A stretch of DNA of 27,451 nt from Lingula anatina (taxonomy: Eukaryota; Brachiopoda; Lingulata; Lingulida; Lingulidae). The position numbers were made by a program, and so were the translations under genes. Under the pieces are notes generated by a model. That model saw nothing but the letters and a program-made list of their open reading frames with translations, had not been told where the DNA came from and did no database searches. Positions 9,115 to 21,767 of the stretch are shown here, one piece after another; position 1 is the stretch's first letter; each line of letters opens with the position of its first letter. Location: contig NW_019773626.1 in the NCBI RefSeq assembly GCF_001039355.2, positions 232,018 to 259,468 of the forward strand, given 5' to 3'.

Positions 9115-12100
9115 GTAATTCAAAATCAAAATTTGAACTTTCACGTAAACTAATTTAAAAATTAAAACGTCAGTGTTTATAATGTGCTTAACATTTACTG
9201 CACTTCTCTAAGACTAGGTTGGAGAGATTGAAAGATTAAGCATACATGATTATGAGGGTTGTCCAATGCCAAGCTTTTGTGTTCTGTTCATCTTCCTCCA
9301 GCAAGGTTGAGGTAAAGGATACAGCCGGCATTGATAGTGCATGGTGTTTAAATTATTAAGCTCTTAAGAAGACCATAAATTTTCTAGTGTATGAAGAGAC
9401 TCTTGGCTGCCATGCTAACATCAGGTGAATCATATTATTTATTAAAATAGAATACTAGTATTAAAACTGATGCTCAACACACCCAAATTGTAAAAATTCT
9501 TTCCCATTAGCATCAGGCCACTAGCAATAGCATTTTCTTATAATGATTTTAAAGCAAATCCTATTAAAAAGTGCAAAAAGAGTGTCATTATTCAGAGATG
9601 AGAATTTTCCTACTATTGGCATGTTCAAACTTTTTGGGAGCCAAAGGTGTTATTAGTTTAGGCAGCCCTCTGGACTGAGTCCATATTTGCCGACTAGATC
9701 ACTAAAGCCCCCCTTTACTCTGGACGGCGTCCTTTATGCATCCTGTAGTACAGCCCTGTTTGAGAGTAAAAAAAAAACTAATAATACTTTGCATGCTGAC
9801 AACTTGCTGATCATTGAGCATTCATTTTGCAACCAGAGCAATGCCTGTGCCTCCTTTTTACGACCACAGCGAGGCCAGTTTCATGGTTGCACAAAGGATG
9901 CAGAGAGGACACCGTCAAGTGTAAAGGGGGTTTAAATGGCAGTCGCATCCTTGATCAAATCAGCTCTGAAAAAAATAAACCCAATTTTATCCTTTTCCAA
10001 ATTTCTTTGATGCTCCACTATGATGGAAACCTGAACAAGGGCAAGAGATGTTTCCATAATATTCCACCTTCTAACAGGCTAAAATACGTGACATTAGGTT
10101 AATGATTTAACCTTTGAAATGTACACGTTTCACCATAAGATATTGCTACTAGTCAAGCTTAAGTGCATATTTTAAGATGGAGTATTGTCAAAAGCAGAAG
10201 GGGATAACATACATAAATTATTTTAGTACACTTGAACATTATTAATGTAAATGGAATTTATTCATCCAAATTATAGAAATGCTTAATTATTGCATGATTA
10301 TTATAATTATGTATGGTAGATGTGTCACATATTAAAGGATACTTCATTACAATTTACTCTATATTTATATTGATTTTTTCCGTCATGAAATATATCATAA
10401 GTATTTGAATTCCCTGCTGCAGAATAAATGTGTATTTGGCATTTCTCGTTGAGGAAGCGTACGTCTAGAAAGACACAGTATGGAGAATTGATTTTCTTGG
10501 TGTTAGCTAATGCATTTCTGTTATTGGAATAAGAGTTGTTGTTGTGCCGTTGAAGTAAGACCGTGTGTGATAAAATCAATTGATCCCAGAACCTGGGGTG
10601 TTAATGTTGTGATAGCAGGGCAATAGTTCAATAATATTTTGAATTGATTTTTATCGGTATCCTATCATCGTTTGAGAATGTCCCAATACCATGTTTTCTG
10701 TGTCTACATCATGCTCTGCAAAGCTACTAATCTTACACCCCATTTCCATAGATTTTTAGATCGATCTATCCCTGTTGGGAGTCTCACTAGATTACTGTCA
10801 GCTTGGCCGGCTTAAGCGTCTGTCCCGCCTACTAAAAGCTGTAAGAGGGTAATTAACTATGGTGCCCGCTCGGCTGACTGCAATTTAGCGTGAACCCCCA
10901 GGGAGTTAGGTCTATCTAAATCTCTGGGAAAGCACCCTTACTCAGTTCAGACCGTAAAAAGGTGAAACCCCTCAGATATGAATAATTACTGTTGATATTT
11001 CCTAGAGTTTAATTTTTATTTTTAATTAAATTTTAATATTTTAATTCAATATTCCTTACTATTTCATCAAGACATCGAGTACCTGAGGACGATTCTACCT
11101 CCCACCACAGAAGAAGAATTCTTTGAATTCCTGCATAACCTTACAGCGAAGGACGTCATAGTCTACGCCGTGGACGAGGGGTCGGTGGTGTTTCCCAGAG
11201 TTCCCATTATACGCCTGGAGGGTCCTCTTCCTGTTGTACAGCTCCTGGAGACCACATTGCTCAACTTAGTCAATTATGCTAGGTTTGTCGACTGGAATAC
11301 TAAATATCTTAGTGGTATTTATAAATGAAAAACATTCAAGTTAATGTACATTTAAGAAATAGATAAAATTTGTTTGTTCTGTTTTCTTTTAGTTGTGTTT
11401 ATATACCTCTGTTTCTGAGATGAATAAGCATATTAAATTGAATGCACATTGAGCAAATAGCTGAACAACTGTGTAAGATCAAATCCAAGAAATTGCAGTT
11501 TGATCAGTCTGAATTTTTCATTAATCTCCTGATCCGTTTTCTTAGTTTACTAATGATAATGCTACAAATGGCATTTATAATTATGACCATAGTGGCTTTG
11601 TTTTTATTTCCATAGTCTGTTGGTAGTATTTGTTCTTTTGTCACAAACTAATTTTTTTATGACTCTCACAGATATATTTTGACATCTGCATCAGTACATG
11701 AAGGTGTCTGTGCGCATCATAAAGAATTTATATTTACTTAATTAGTGTGTGACAAGGGAACAAATACTGTCAATTAGAATTACCAAATTAATCAACTAAC
11801 GAACTTGTATTTCTACAGTCTAGTTGCCACAAATGCTGCCAGGTTTCGCCTAGCCGCAGGCCAAGACAAGCAGCTGTTAGAGTTTGGCTTACGCAGAGCA
11901 CAAGGTCCTGATGGAGGGCTGTCTGCTTCTCGGTACTGTTACATTGGAGGTAGGTTTTAATCTTTATTTTTTTATTTATTTTATTATTATTTTTTTTTTT
12001 ATTATTTTTTTTTTTTACACTGGCAAAAAGATGCAAAAGTTCTATACAATTCTCTTCCTGTTAATATGAAAATAAATGACAAAATGTGTTACACATTTTT

Positions 12101-15100
12101 CCCCATTTATACGTTTAAAAATAGTCAAATGTTATGTTCTGTTTCAACCCCATTTACACGGACAAAAAAAAAAGAGACTTGGCCAAACATTAGATTTAAT
12201 CGTGGCATTACAATGCAGAGTTTGCCATTTGATCGCTTAAAATGTTAAATATCATAAGCTTGATGTGATACTCACGTCCGGAGCAACTTTGACTCACTAG
12301 TACCTAGACTTAATTGATGAAACCGTGCAACCAGATTGCTGAGAAAACATGGGATTGGGATTTTTATTATTGATATGTTATTGTGGGTCCCCAGTGTGAT
12401 CTGGTCACCTGGTGACATCATTTGGGTTGTTTAGACTCTGACTCATTTAGACCTGATTTAAACACGACTTTCCCCTCGTAGTCCAGAGACAGTGTACTGA
12501 CTGACGTATAGAAATTCCCCACTGTACTAACCTGCAACCACTGCACTGTTATATAAGAAACCCTACTTCAACACACAGTGTTTTATTTACCTAACACAAG
12601 ACACACCTAACACACAGTTATATATATATATTAGTTATATAACTGTGTGTTATATAACACACAGTTATATAACTAATACACTGTCATACAACACCTCACA
12701 CATAACATACTGTTATGTCACTAAGGGCGCATTCCCATAGATTTTAGATCGATCTATGCCCGTGGGGAGTCTCACTAGATTACTGTCAGATAATCCGGCT
12801 TAAATGTCCGTCCCGCCTACTACAAGCTGTAAGGGGGTAATTAACTTTCGTGCCTGCTCGGCTGACAGTTATTTAGCGTGAACCCCCAGGGAGTTAGGTC
12901 GATCTAGTTGGATCGATCTAATCTCTGGGAATGGGGTCTAAGACACAATTCACACCTTAAACACTGTCATTCCGAATGCTCTGGCACACCTAACACACTG
13001 CCATAACAAACACACTGTCACATCTAACACACTGCCATAACAAACACACTGTCACATCTAACACACTGCCATAACAAACACACTGTCACACCTAACACAC
13101 TGCCAATCAAGCATATGCCTACTACGTAATCTTTGAAACTGTGCAATCAGTTGATGGACCATTTTGTCTTTGTAGGATTTGATGGCACAACAAATGTACT
13201 GGCTTGTAAACTCTATGGGATACCTACAGAGGGTAGCAAAATTTTGATGTTGTTTTCCCCATCTCTGTTGTGATTATCGTTGTACAGGGAGGTCCAAATT
13301 ATTATGGAAAAATAAGTGATCTGTGCTGCCCTTTGCTGCAGTTTTGAAATTCTCTATTTTCTATTAATTATTTAGAAACTTATTACATTTATATTGTGAA
13401 ACAAACAGTTTTCCTTTTCTTTTTTATATAAACATTAATATTTTTTCCAAATTCAACAATATAAAAGCAGAGAATCAGATATGAAGAGCACTCATAGTTT
13501 TCCCTTAAATATTTTTTTAATTGCAATAAATGAAAGGTTAGATTTTGAAGTGTTTGGATCTCCCTGTATTTTGGATGAAAACTGTGTAGAAATCGTACTG
13601 AAATCATTGCTGCTGCGGCAAGCTGCTTTTCTTCTCTTTCTGCTCCATTGGTCAGGTGTTTTAGTTGAGGTGGATCCAGATAATGTTTCATGTTTTACGT
13701 TTTAAAAAATGTTTAACATTTGTATTTTTCAGGGTTCTCCCCAGGCCTTTATAGCGTATCGGCCCCGATACGCTATTTTTTTTGCCGATACGCTTCTTTT
13801 TTTGCCGATACGCTTCTTTGAACTCCGATACCCTTTAAGAGTGTGTGTGTGTGACCAATGCCTTTAATGCCTTTATTCCTGACAGTCGCGACGTAAACCG
13901 TAAAATAAAAACGACTGTGTACGTACTAGGATCTCTTGTGTGCGCGTTAAGTTGTTTATTTTTATTCTGCCTGGCGCAGTAATACAAGTATAACATCTTA
14001 TGTTGAGGGCGCGGGACCTGCGTACTGACAAGTTTCGAATATCAACATCCGCTTATTAGTTTCGTCATCAATGTAATTCTGTGAGATTTGTTTGCTTTAT
14101 CTATATTTTTGGAGAAATATAATAAATAGTCAATCCTTCATGTTATTTTGACTGAAGAATAGTAGCAGTCGTGATCATTTATAAATAAATGTATCCATGC
14201 GGCAAGAGAAAATGTCAGAAAAGATGCAACGCTATTTAATACATTAGCGCCTGTCCGGGACAGGTAAAAATTCAGCTCGGACAGGTGAAGTTGCAGGGTT
14301 GGCTTTCCGACAGACAGGTCATGGTTTATGAGAAATTTGGAGCAAAAATCTTTTAAAAAATCATTTTTAATGCATACTAACGTCTTTTTGTCTCTTCCTA
14401 CACGGTACTGAAAAGAATGACCTACTTTTGGCACAAAACACGTGCAGTCACAAAACGAAGTCTGAGCAAACTTACCGCCAAGTTATGAAAGTGAACACCC
14501 TCCAGAACTTCATCAGACAAAATTTATTCACATAACAGGCTCACTACTGAATATTTATTTGGTTAAAAATCTACGTGCTCTAGAGAGAAAGACCGTTACA
14601 GAAACAACACAAGTACTATGCTGGTTACAAAGCCAGATTGGACTAGATGAACTGGCTATATCTAGTTCGTTGTCCAGGCAACATACTGCCTGTCAATCAA
14701 ATACGTTGTATGCTATCTACTCACTACAGAACGTGAAATCTTTGGGACTGAAGATCTTGTTGAAATATTGTTTATTTGCCAAAATATAACCTGAAATTTT
14801 GTATGATGTTTTCTTTAATGACTTTATCATCACCTATATTATTTACAGTTAAAAATTTAGTGCTGGAATATGATAAATTAACATTGCTGTCATATACCAG
14901 TGTGGTATTGATGTAAGGAAGAAATTAGTAATAACAAATATGAGAATTTAAATAAAAAGGGGAACTTTTTTATACTGATTTTATTTAACTCATATATTTA
15001 AGAAAATCAAACACAAGATAACCCCTAAAAAGTTAAATTGTTAACATAAATATAAGTAAAGTATTATAAGATGAATATTCTTTAATTTTTCATTGAACTT

Positions 15101-18100
15101 TTGAATATTTTAATAAAATTAATCTAACAGTACCCCCTCCCCACCTGCCACTCAGGGTATTTATATTTTGCTTTGGTTAAACTTCATGTGAATTTGTTAT
15201 CAAATTGCAGATTTACAATTAGCAGACCCTGTACCCAAAATCCTAGGAGAAGCCCTGATTGAAACTTTATAATGTTAAATCAGACTTATATGCAAGATTA
15301 AATCTTCAGGAGTTCACAAGTATGAAAAAACAACTTTTTATCTGAAAATAAATCCACTTTAAGGTGCATTTTCCGGCTCATTTAATTTAATGTCTTGGCA
15401 ATAATTGCATTAAATGTATGACTACACATATTTATTTACAAAGTTCAATGGTATGAATAGAAAAAATATTAGTTTTGTTGGACAGGTTGGATTGAAATTC
15501 GGACAGGTACTCATAAAAGTTAGTGTCTAGCCCTGATTTTCCCGCAAAATTTGGTCCTGCAAGTGGGCTATGTCGTAACGATTTAATGACAGCTTCAGAT
15601 TGCATGGGATTGCACCCTTTTTGCATGAAATAATGAAAGTTTTTCCTCCGGAGGGCACATCCCTGGACTCCCCCCGCCCCCTTTGTGCCTCGCTTCGCGA
15701 GCTTCGGTACTCTCGCGTAAAAAAAAAATAAGGGCTATTTTCAAATCCTGGGGAGAACCCTGTTTATTATTATTATTTTGCAAAATACCCATTTTTGAAA
15801 TATGGACCACAGTTACTTTTCACTTTATTTCAGTGGGAAAAAAATCTATAAGCAATGAACTTTTTCTATGTTTATTATTATTATTATTCTAAATTGTACA
15901 CACGTAAAAGAACAGTAATTACTACTGTAATGTTTATTATCTGTGCCTGAATCCCTTCCAACTTCTTTCAAAACATGTCTGGATCTGCTTCATGTATTTT
16001 TAATGAATATGTCTTAATATTATGTGCCTGATTTTTTTTGACAGCAAGATTATGTTTATCACGTGATTTCATTGTGTGGAAAAAACAAGGTTTTGTGTTG
16101 CAGTGGTCGTAGATTCTGTAAGTCCTTCACTGTCATGCCCTTCATCTTGTTTTGTGATTTTGGTAGCTCAGGCTTCTATATATGTTTTTATTTTAAAGTG
16201 AGAAAGATTGTGAGACTTCATAACTGTGTTGTATTTATTTATTTATTTATTTATTATCCTAATATGCTGCCCTCTGTTGGTGTAATAAAAGTTTTGTGCT
16301 GCTCTGTTGAATTTGTTCAAAATTAAAGTGAACACTGTAAAACTGATTTAAATTCTTGATAAAAAATTGACAAAAAACAAGAATTTCAAGCTGATTTATT
16401 TGCACACAAACAGTGTTTTTTATTTTAAAGATATTATCTGACATATGTGAACTGATACCAAAATGAAATGCACCTGGAATATGGGTTCCATAAAATTTGC
16501 TTGGGCTTTCGGGCATAGTTCTTTGATTTTGATAATTTTGGTTACAGGTTACTTTTTAGAACAGTAAATGTATAAATTTTTTATATGCCTTAATTTAGTG
16601 TTTGTATTCTTTTTATAGGTGTACTAAAACATAATTAACATTCACACATAGAAATGTAATACCTATGGAAGTGTCTTTGTTCTTTCTTAAATTATCAAAC
16701 AAACTTAAAATTTAGAATTCCCCCTTATGCATATTCACTCAGTTGATCGATCTTCTCATTTAAGGATTTGATGGCACAAGCAACGTCCTGGCGGGAAAGC
16801 TCTTTGACATACCTGTAAAGGGAACACATGCCCATGCATTTGTCACCTCCTACGAGAAGCTGGATGACGTCCATGAGAGAGTAAGTATATCCACCATTTG
16901 GGATATCCCACCATCACTCTTAAACACATCAATAGGGGTCAGCACTAAACACAATTCAGTAGGGGTCAACAGTAAACTCGTCAGTAGGGGTCAGCACGGT
17001 TGGGCCATCTTGACCATTGTAAATATTTCAGAACCACAATGTGGAACCAATATGATTTTAAAGGGATAAAAACTCTTCGTATGAGATCTATATTTCACAA
17101 TAAAAACATTGTGAATAACCCATAGAAATATACCGTATTCAGGGGCGGATTTAGGCCGTCTTTAGGCCGTCAGCTTTTCAAGTTTATATTGACGGGTATC
17201 TTATTTTTTCTGTTAGAAGACTGTCAAAAATGGAGGATGGATCAACAAAGATAATTTGGAAGGCTGTCAGAAAATATCTCTGGATCTGCCCCTGATATTC
17301 TGTTTTGCCACAAAAACGGCAGTTATAGCTATTGTTCTGATATCTGAGATTGTCTTTAGACCACGTGACCTCCATTGATGGCTATACTCTGTTAAAATCT
17401 CTTAAGAGATTTTAACAAAAAACCAAACTTTTTAGAAAAAAACCAGGGACTAACTTAAAATGTAAAAATGGATTCATTAACCATTGGTATGTATAGGAAA
17501 ATTGTTGTTTACTCCAGGAAAATTCATTTTTTGGCCAAATCGAAGAGTTATTATCCCTTTAACAGCAGTACGTCTCTGAATAAATCTAATGTCCGTCTGT
17601 AAATCTTAGATAATGGTGAATTCTGGTTGCTTCAAATAGATGTCTTCTTTAGCAGATTTTTCATTATATTGCTTTATTTTGGGAGATATATTTGCCACTA
17701 TCTGTAAAAAAGAAAAATATTTTACAAAGAGCATGATCACATTTAAGTGCATTCAGTGAAATGCTTTATATCTTAGGAGTATGAAAAATAAAATAGCTGC
17801 GCACAATTATCCTTAAGAGTTCGATTTTTAGTATTGATAACAGCAAAGAAAACAACAATTCAGGTTTTCAGCTATAAAGAAAACCAATCATTGCACAACA
17901 TGTCAAATAAAGTAGTAATCAAAGTTACAATTATGATGCCATTAAGATTTAGTCAAGTTATGACATTAAATGGAATAAGACAATAAAATTAACCATTTGT
18001 TTAAAGTAAGTAAATGAAAAAATTGCCTGAGCTTTAATTATTTATTTTATACTCCCAGGTTTAAAACCCTATATATAATCTGAAGCATTAATAATGCTTA

Positions 18101-21100
18101 CTGGTGCATTTAACTCCGTCCCCTGCATAACCATTGATGCAAAAACAGTAAAAGCCACCTTTTCTATCGCACCGCAGATTGAACTGTGGAACATGGAGCC
18201 CAGAGCTTCGATGAATACATATAGCATTTTTCCCACACCTCGCTGAAAACAAACAAACAAACAAACAAACAAACAAAAAGTAATATAAGTTAGCACCTGG
18301 TCAAGATATGTCCCTTTCTGTTATCATCATTTGTGTTGTTATGACTTAAGTGTGATTGAAATAGAAATAAAGATTTTCATGTACAGATACTGGGGTGGCG
18401 CTAGCAATTTTTTTCCTTTAGCCAAAATACTACTTTTTCATCACTTTTATGACCAAATGGTTTAAATTTGACTAAAATAAGTCAAATCAACCCTATTTTG
18501 TTTAGCCAATTTCAGTCAGTTTTAGCATTTGGCTAAATTGGCGAGTGTTGGCGCTACCCCAGAGATATTGACATACTGGTGTCTGTACATAAAGCTATCT
18601 TCTGTGTTCTTCTCAAGAAGAAAAATCCACCTTATTTATTATTTTCAAACTTACAAGTCTAGAATGATTTTGACACTAAATTACCTACCTGCTGACATTA
18701 TGTGAGATTACAAAACTATTCAAATAGATAATATTATATCATAATTTCCATCTATTAAATTTATTTCCCCCAACAAATAATGTCAACAAGGTAAGGAATA
18801 AAACAAGTTAATCACTTGGTTAGTAAAAAAATATGAATGTGAAAATAGTTTCATTGGATCTTAGTTTTGATAGTCAGAAAGGTTTCATTTATGCTAGATC
18901 CTGAAATTTGATTTACCTAAAATATATAATATATAATAGTCAAAAAATAGCTTTATACACCTTTAATTTTCTGGTCATAAATTGACCTATTTATCCATCC
19001 CTCCTATTGTTAAAGTCTGCCAAATGATGTAGTAATGAATGATGCCTTACTGCTATAATTATAATAATAATAATAATAGTAATAAAAAAATTGAAGTAAT
19101 AATATTTTTTTTAATGAAGTTCCAACCAATAATGGGCATCTGGTCAATTTACATGCTTTGTGGTGACGCTGTCATCTCCCTGGGGAAGAGACACCCTGGC
19201 TGTCGTATTAGTCGCTAAGAGCTAATACATGAACAGTGTCTCTCACTGTCACACCAGAAAATTAACCCTGTTTCAACCCCTACTTAATCCTCGGTCACAA
19301 CCGGACGCATGAATTTCAGGATCGTACGTCCCCTGCGATTTTTGGGTGTTGCGTAGGCCGTGGAGGTTGTAGAGGTAGAGGAAAATCTGCCTTGCGAGTC
19401 GCAAGTGCCACATGGGAGTTCCTTTCAAGCAGGGGCACTAATTGCAAGGAGCGATGGCCGTGGAAATTGTACTCATTGCTTGAGTTTGTCTTGCGCAAAA
19501 TTTGGACGCAAACAGCCCGTAAGAGCCCGTACGGCTGGTTGTGACCGAGGCTTTAGCTAAGTGCCGAGTGTCAAGCAGGGAGACAGCAGGTACTATTTAT
19601 AAAGGACTACTATGTCCTGGGATAGGGTCAAACCCATGTTCTACTGTTCTGAAGACGGACACTTTGACCACAAGGCCATCCAGTCAAGTGATGTGCAGGT
19701 TTAAATGCACAGATTTGAATTTATATTAAGGAGAAGATGTTGTCACTTCCAATTCACCCTTATGTATTTTGATGTGACAGCAGTTAGTTATAACAGGCCA
19801 AAGTGTTTATTTCCACATTTTGAAGCAAATTAGGCAAAAATGTAACGATTGTTATTACTTCATATTTCTGCATATTAACTTTGAACCATTTCTGTTATCT
19901 AAGTCTTTATAACCTTACCTACATTGCAATGTTGTCCAGAATAATGATGGGTGCAAGCGCAATGGAAACCTCTTTCAGGTGACTTTGTGCAAGTCCCACC
20001 ATTGAGGCAAGGGTTAGGATTGCAGGGGCCTAAAAATAAAATTTGCAAAAACAATTGCATATGAGACATGCTCCTTCAGTTCACATTTGTAGCCAATGCA
20101 TATGGAATTTAGGTATTTATTATATAAAATAATTGTACCACCAGCATAGGCACTGGCAGTACACATGGGTAACGCTCAACACGTGTCATCTGCCGGTGTA
20201 CCATGAAAATCTTGACTTCCCAGTCCAAATTCCATGATGGAATTTTGACAATTATCCTTAAGCGTTTTATATTTAGTATAGATAACGGCAAAGAAGACAA
20301 TTCAGGTTTTACTTTGAACCATTTCTGTTATCCAAGTATTTATAATCTTACCTACAGTGCAGTATTGTCCAAAATAAGGATGGGTGCAAGCGCAATGGAA
20401 ACCTAGTTCAGGTGACTTTGTGCAAGTCCCTCCATTGAGGCAAGGGTAAGGATTGCAGAGGCCTAAAAATAAAATTTGCAAAAACAATTGCATGGTAGGC
20501 ATGCTCTTACAGTTCACATTTGTAGCTTATGTATATGGAATTTAAGTATTTGAATTAATTGTACCACCAGCATAGGCACTGGCAGTACACATGGGTAACC
20601 CCCAACCAGTGTCATCTGGCGGTGTACCATGAAAATCTGACTCCCCTAAAAGGTATGACTCCCTAGTCCAAATTTCATGATGGAATTTTGACAATTATCC
20701 TTAAGCGTTTTATTTTTAGTATTGATAACAGCAAAGAAAACAACAATTCAGGTTTTCAGCTATAAAGAAAACCACTAATCATTGCACAACATGTCAAATA
20801 AATTAGTAATCAAAGTTACAACTATGATGCCATTAAGATTTAGTCAAGGTATGACATAAAATTGAATAAGATGATAAATTAACTGTTTATTTAAGATGAG
20901 TAAATGAAAAAATTGCTTGAGCTTTAATTATTTATTTTATACTTCCAAATTTCAAACCCTATAAATAATCTGAAGCATTTATAATGCTTACTGGTGCATT
21001 TAAATCTGTCCCCTTCATAACCACTCATGCAAAAACAGTAAAAGCCAGCTATTCCATTGCACCGCAGATTGAAGTATGGAACATGGCGCCCAGAACTTCC

Positions 21101-21719
21101 ATCAATACATACGGAATTTTCTTCGCACCTCGCTGAAATCAAACAATCAAACAAACAAACAAAAAATAATATAAGGTAGCACCTGGTCAAGATATGTCCC
21201 TTTCTATTATGTGACAGCAGTTAATTATAACAGGCCAGAATGTTTATATCCACATTTGAAGCAAGGGTTAGGATTGCATAGGTCTAAAAATAAAACTTGC
21301 AAAAACAATTGCATGGTAGGCATGCTCCTACAGTTCACATTTGTGGCCATTGTCTCTGAAATTGAAGTATTTGAGTTAATTTTACCACCAGCATTGGCAA
21401 TGGCAGGGCAGTATGCATGGGGTAGGGCCCAACCAGTGTCATCTGGCGATGTACCATGAAAATCTGACTCCCCTAAAAGGTGACGCCTCAGTCAAAATTC
21501 CATGATGAAATTTTGACTCCCCCCCCCCCCCCCCCTCCTCCAATGATATTATGGATCCCTCCACAAAACTTCATACATCTTATTTTATTTGACTATGTGA
21601 CCTGAAACTTGTAGTATGCATAATGGAGGATACGTTGGTACACATACCTGTTAGTTTGCAGGTGAACATTTTCATGAGAAAATAAGAAATTAAAGATGTT
21701 GTTAACCAGCATTGTGGAC

Positions 21720-21767
<48 letters not shown>

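Larger units (their letters stand above)
8037..11071 (+). other. NAPRT intron 2
   Basis: Contains a degenerate tandem repeat (about 8440-9075), a (TAA)n microsatellite (9071-9111), a dispersed repeat split by a MITE (9586-9960) and a Harbinger-like MITE (10736-10937). No exon was recognised among these. Confidence 0.8.
11950..16764 (+). other. NAPRT intron 4
   Basis: Contains a 50-bp palindrome, a Harbinger-like MITE, a 34-bp minisatellite, the decayed exon 5 duplicate (13176) and a 2.03-kb hAT-like element. From 15763 to 16764 only AT-rich sequence with short TTATTA and TTTA tracts was seen. Confidence 0.8.
17806..18335. repeat. Type B EGF module (duplicated unit, copy 1)
   Basis: About 530 bp, including exon 18102-18242 and both intron flanks, matches 20693-21205 nearly end to end. 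This shows duplication of genomic DNA rather than of cDNA. Confidence 0.9.
18336..19772. other. 1.4-kb segment interrupting the A-B module pair
   Basis: In the other unit, CCCTTTCTATTAT continues directly into GTGACAGCAGTTA (21200-21224). Here the two halves are separated by about 1.4 kb (18324-19772). The segment contains a 173-bp MITE and the SINE split by another MITE, and otherwise AT-rich sequence. Confidence 0.75.

Noticed and set aside
9687-9935. 82-codon plus-strand ORF
   Set aside because: It spans the 9706-9932 MITE from end to end and its coding is explained by the TIRs.
12985-13104. Regular repeats as a CRISPR-like array
   Set aside because: The 34-bp units are contiguous with no unique spacers and the genome is eukaryotic; it is a minisatellite.
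13176-13232. Exon 5a as a mutually exclusive alternative to exon 5
   Set aside because: It ends in phase 1 while exon 6 starts in phase 0, so a 4-5a-6 join would shift frame, and the active-site segment would be missing.
14138-14434. 98-codon minus-strand ORF inside the hAT-like element
   Set aside because: No transposase motif recognised; short and confined to the element interior, so not called a gene.
18069-18296. Overlapping 75-codon minus-strand ORF in another frame of the type B exon
   Set aside because: It is a shadow; the cysteine-rich frame with phase-1 borders is the real one.
19617-19683. Functional tRNA gene on the minus strand
   Set aside because: A- and B-box-like motifs are present but the stems do not pair well and it leads into SINE body sequence.
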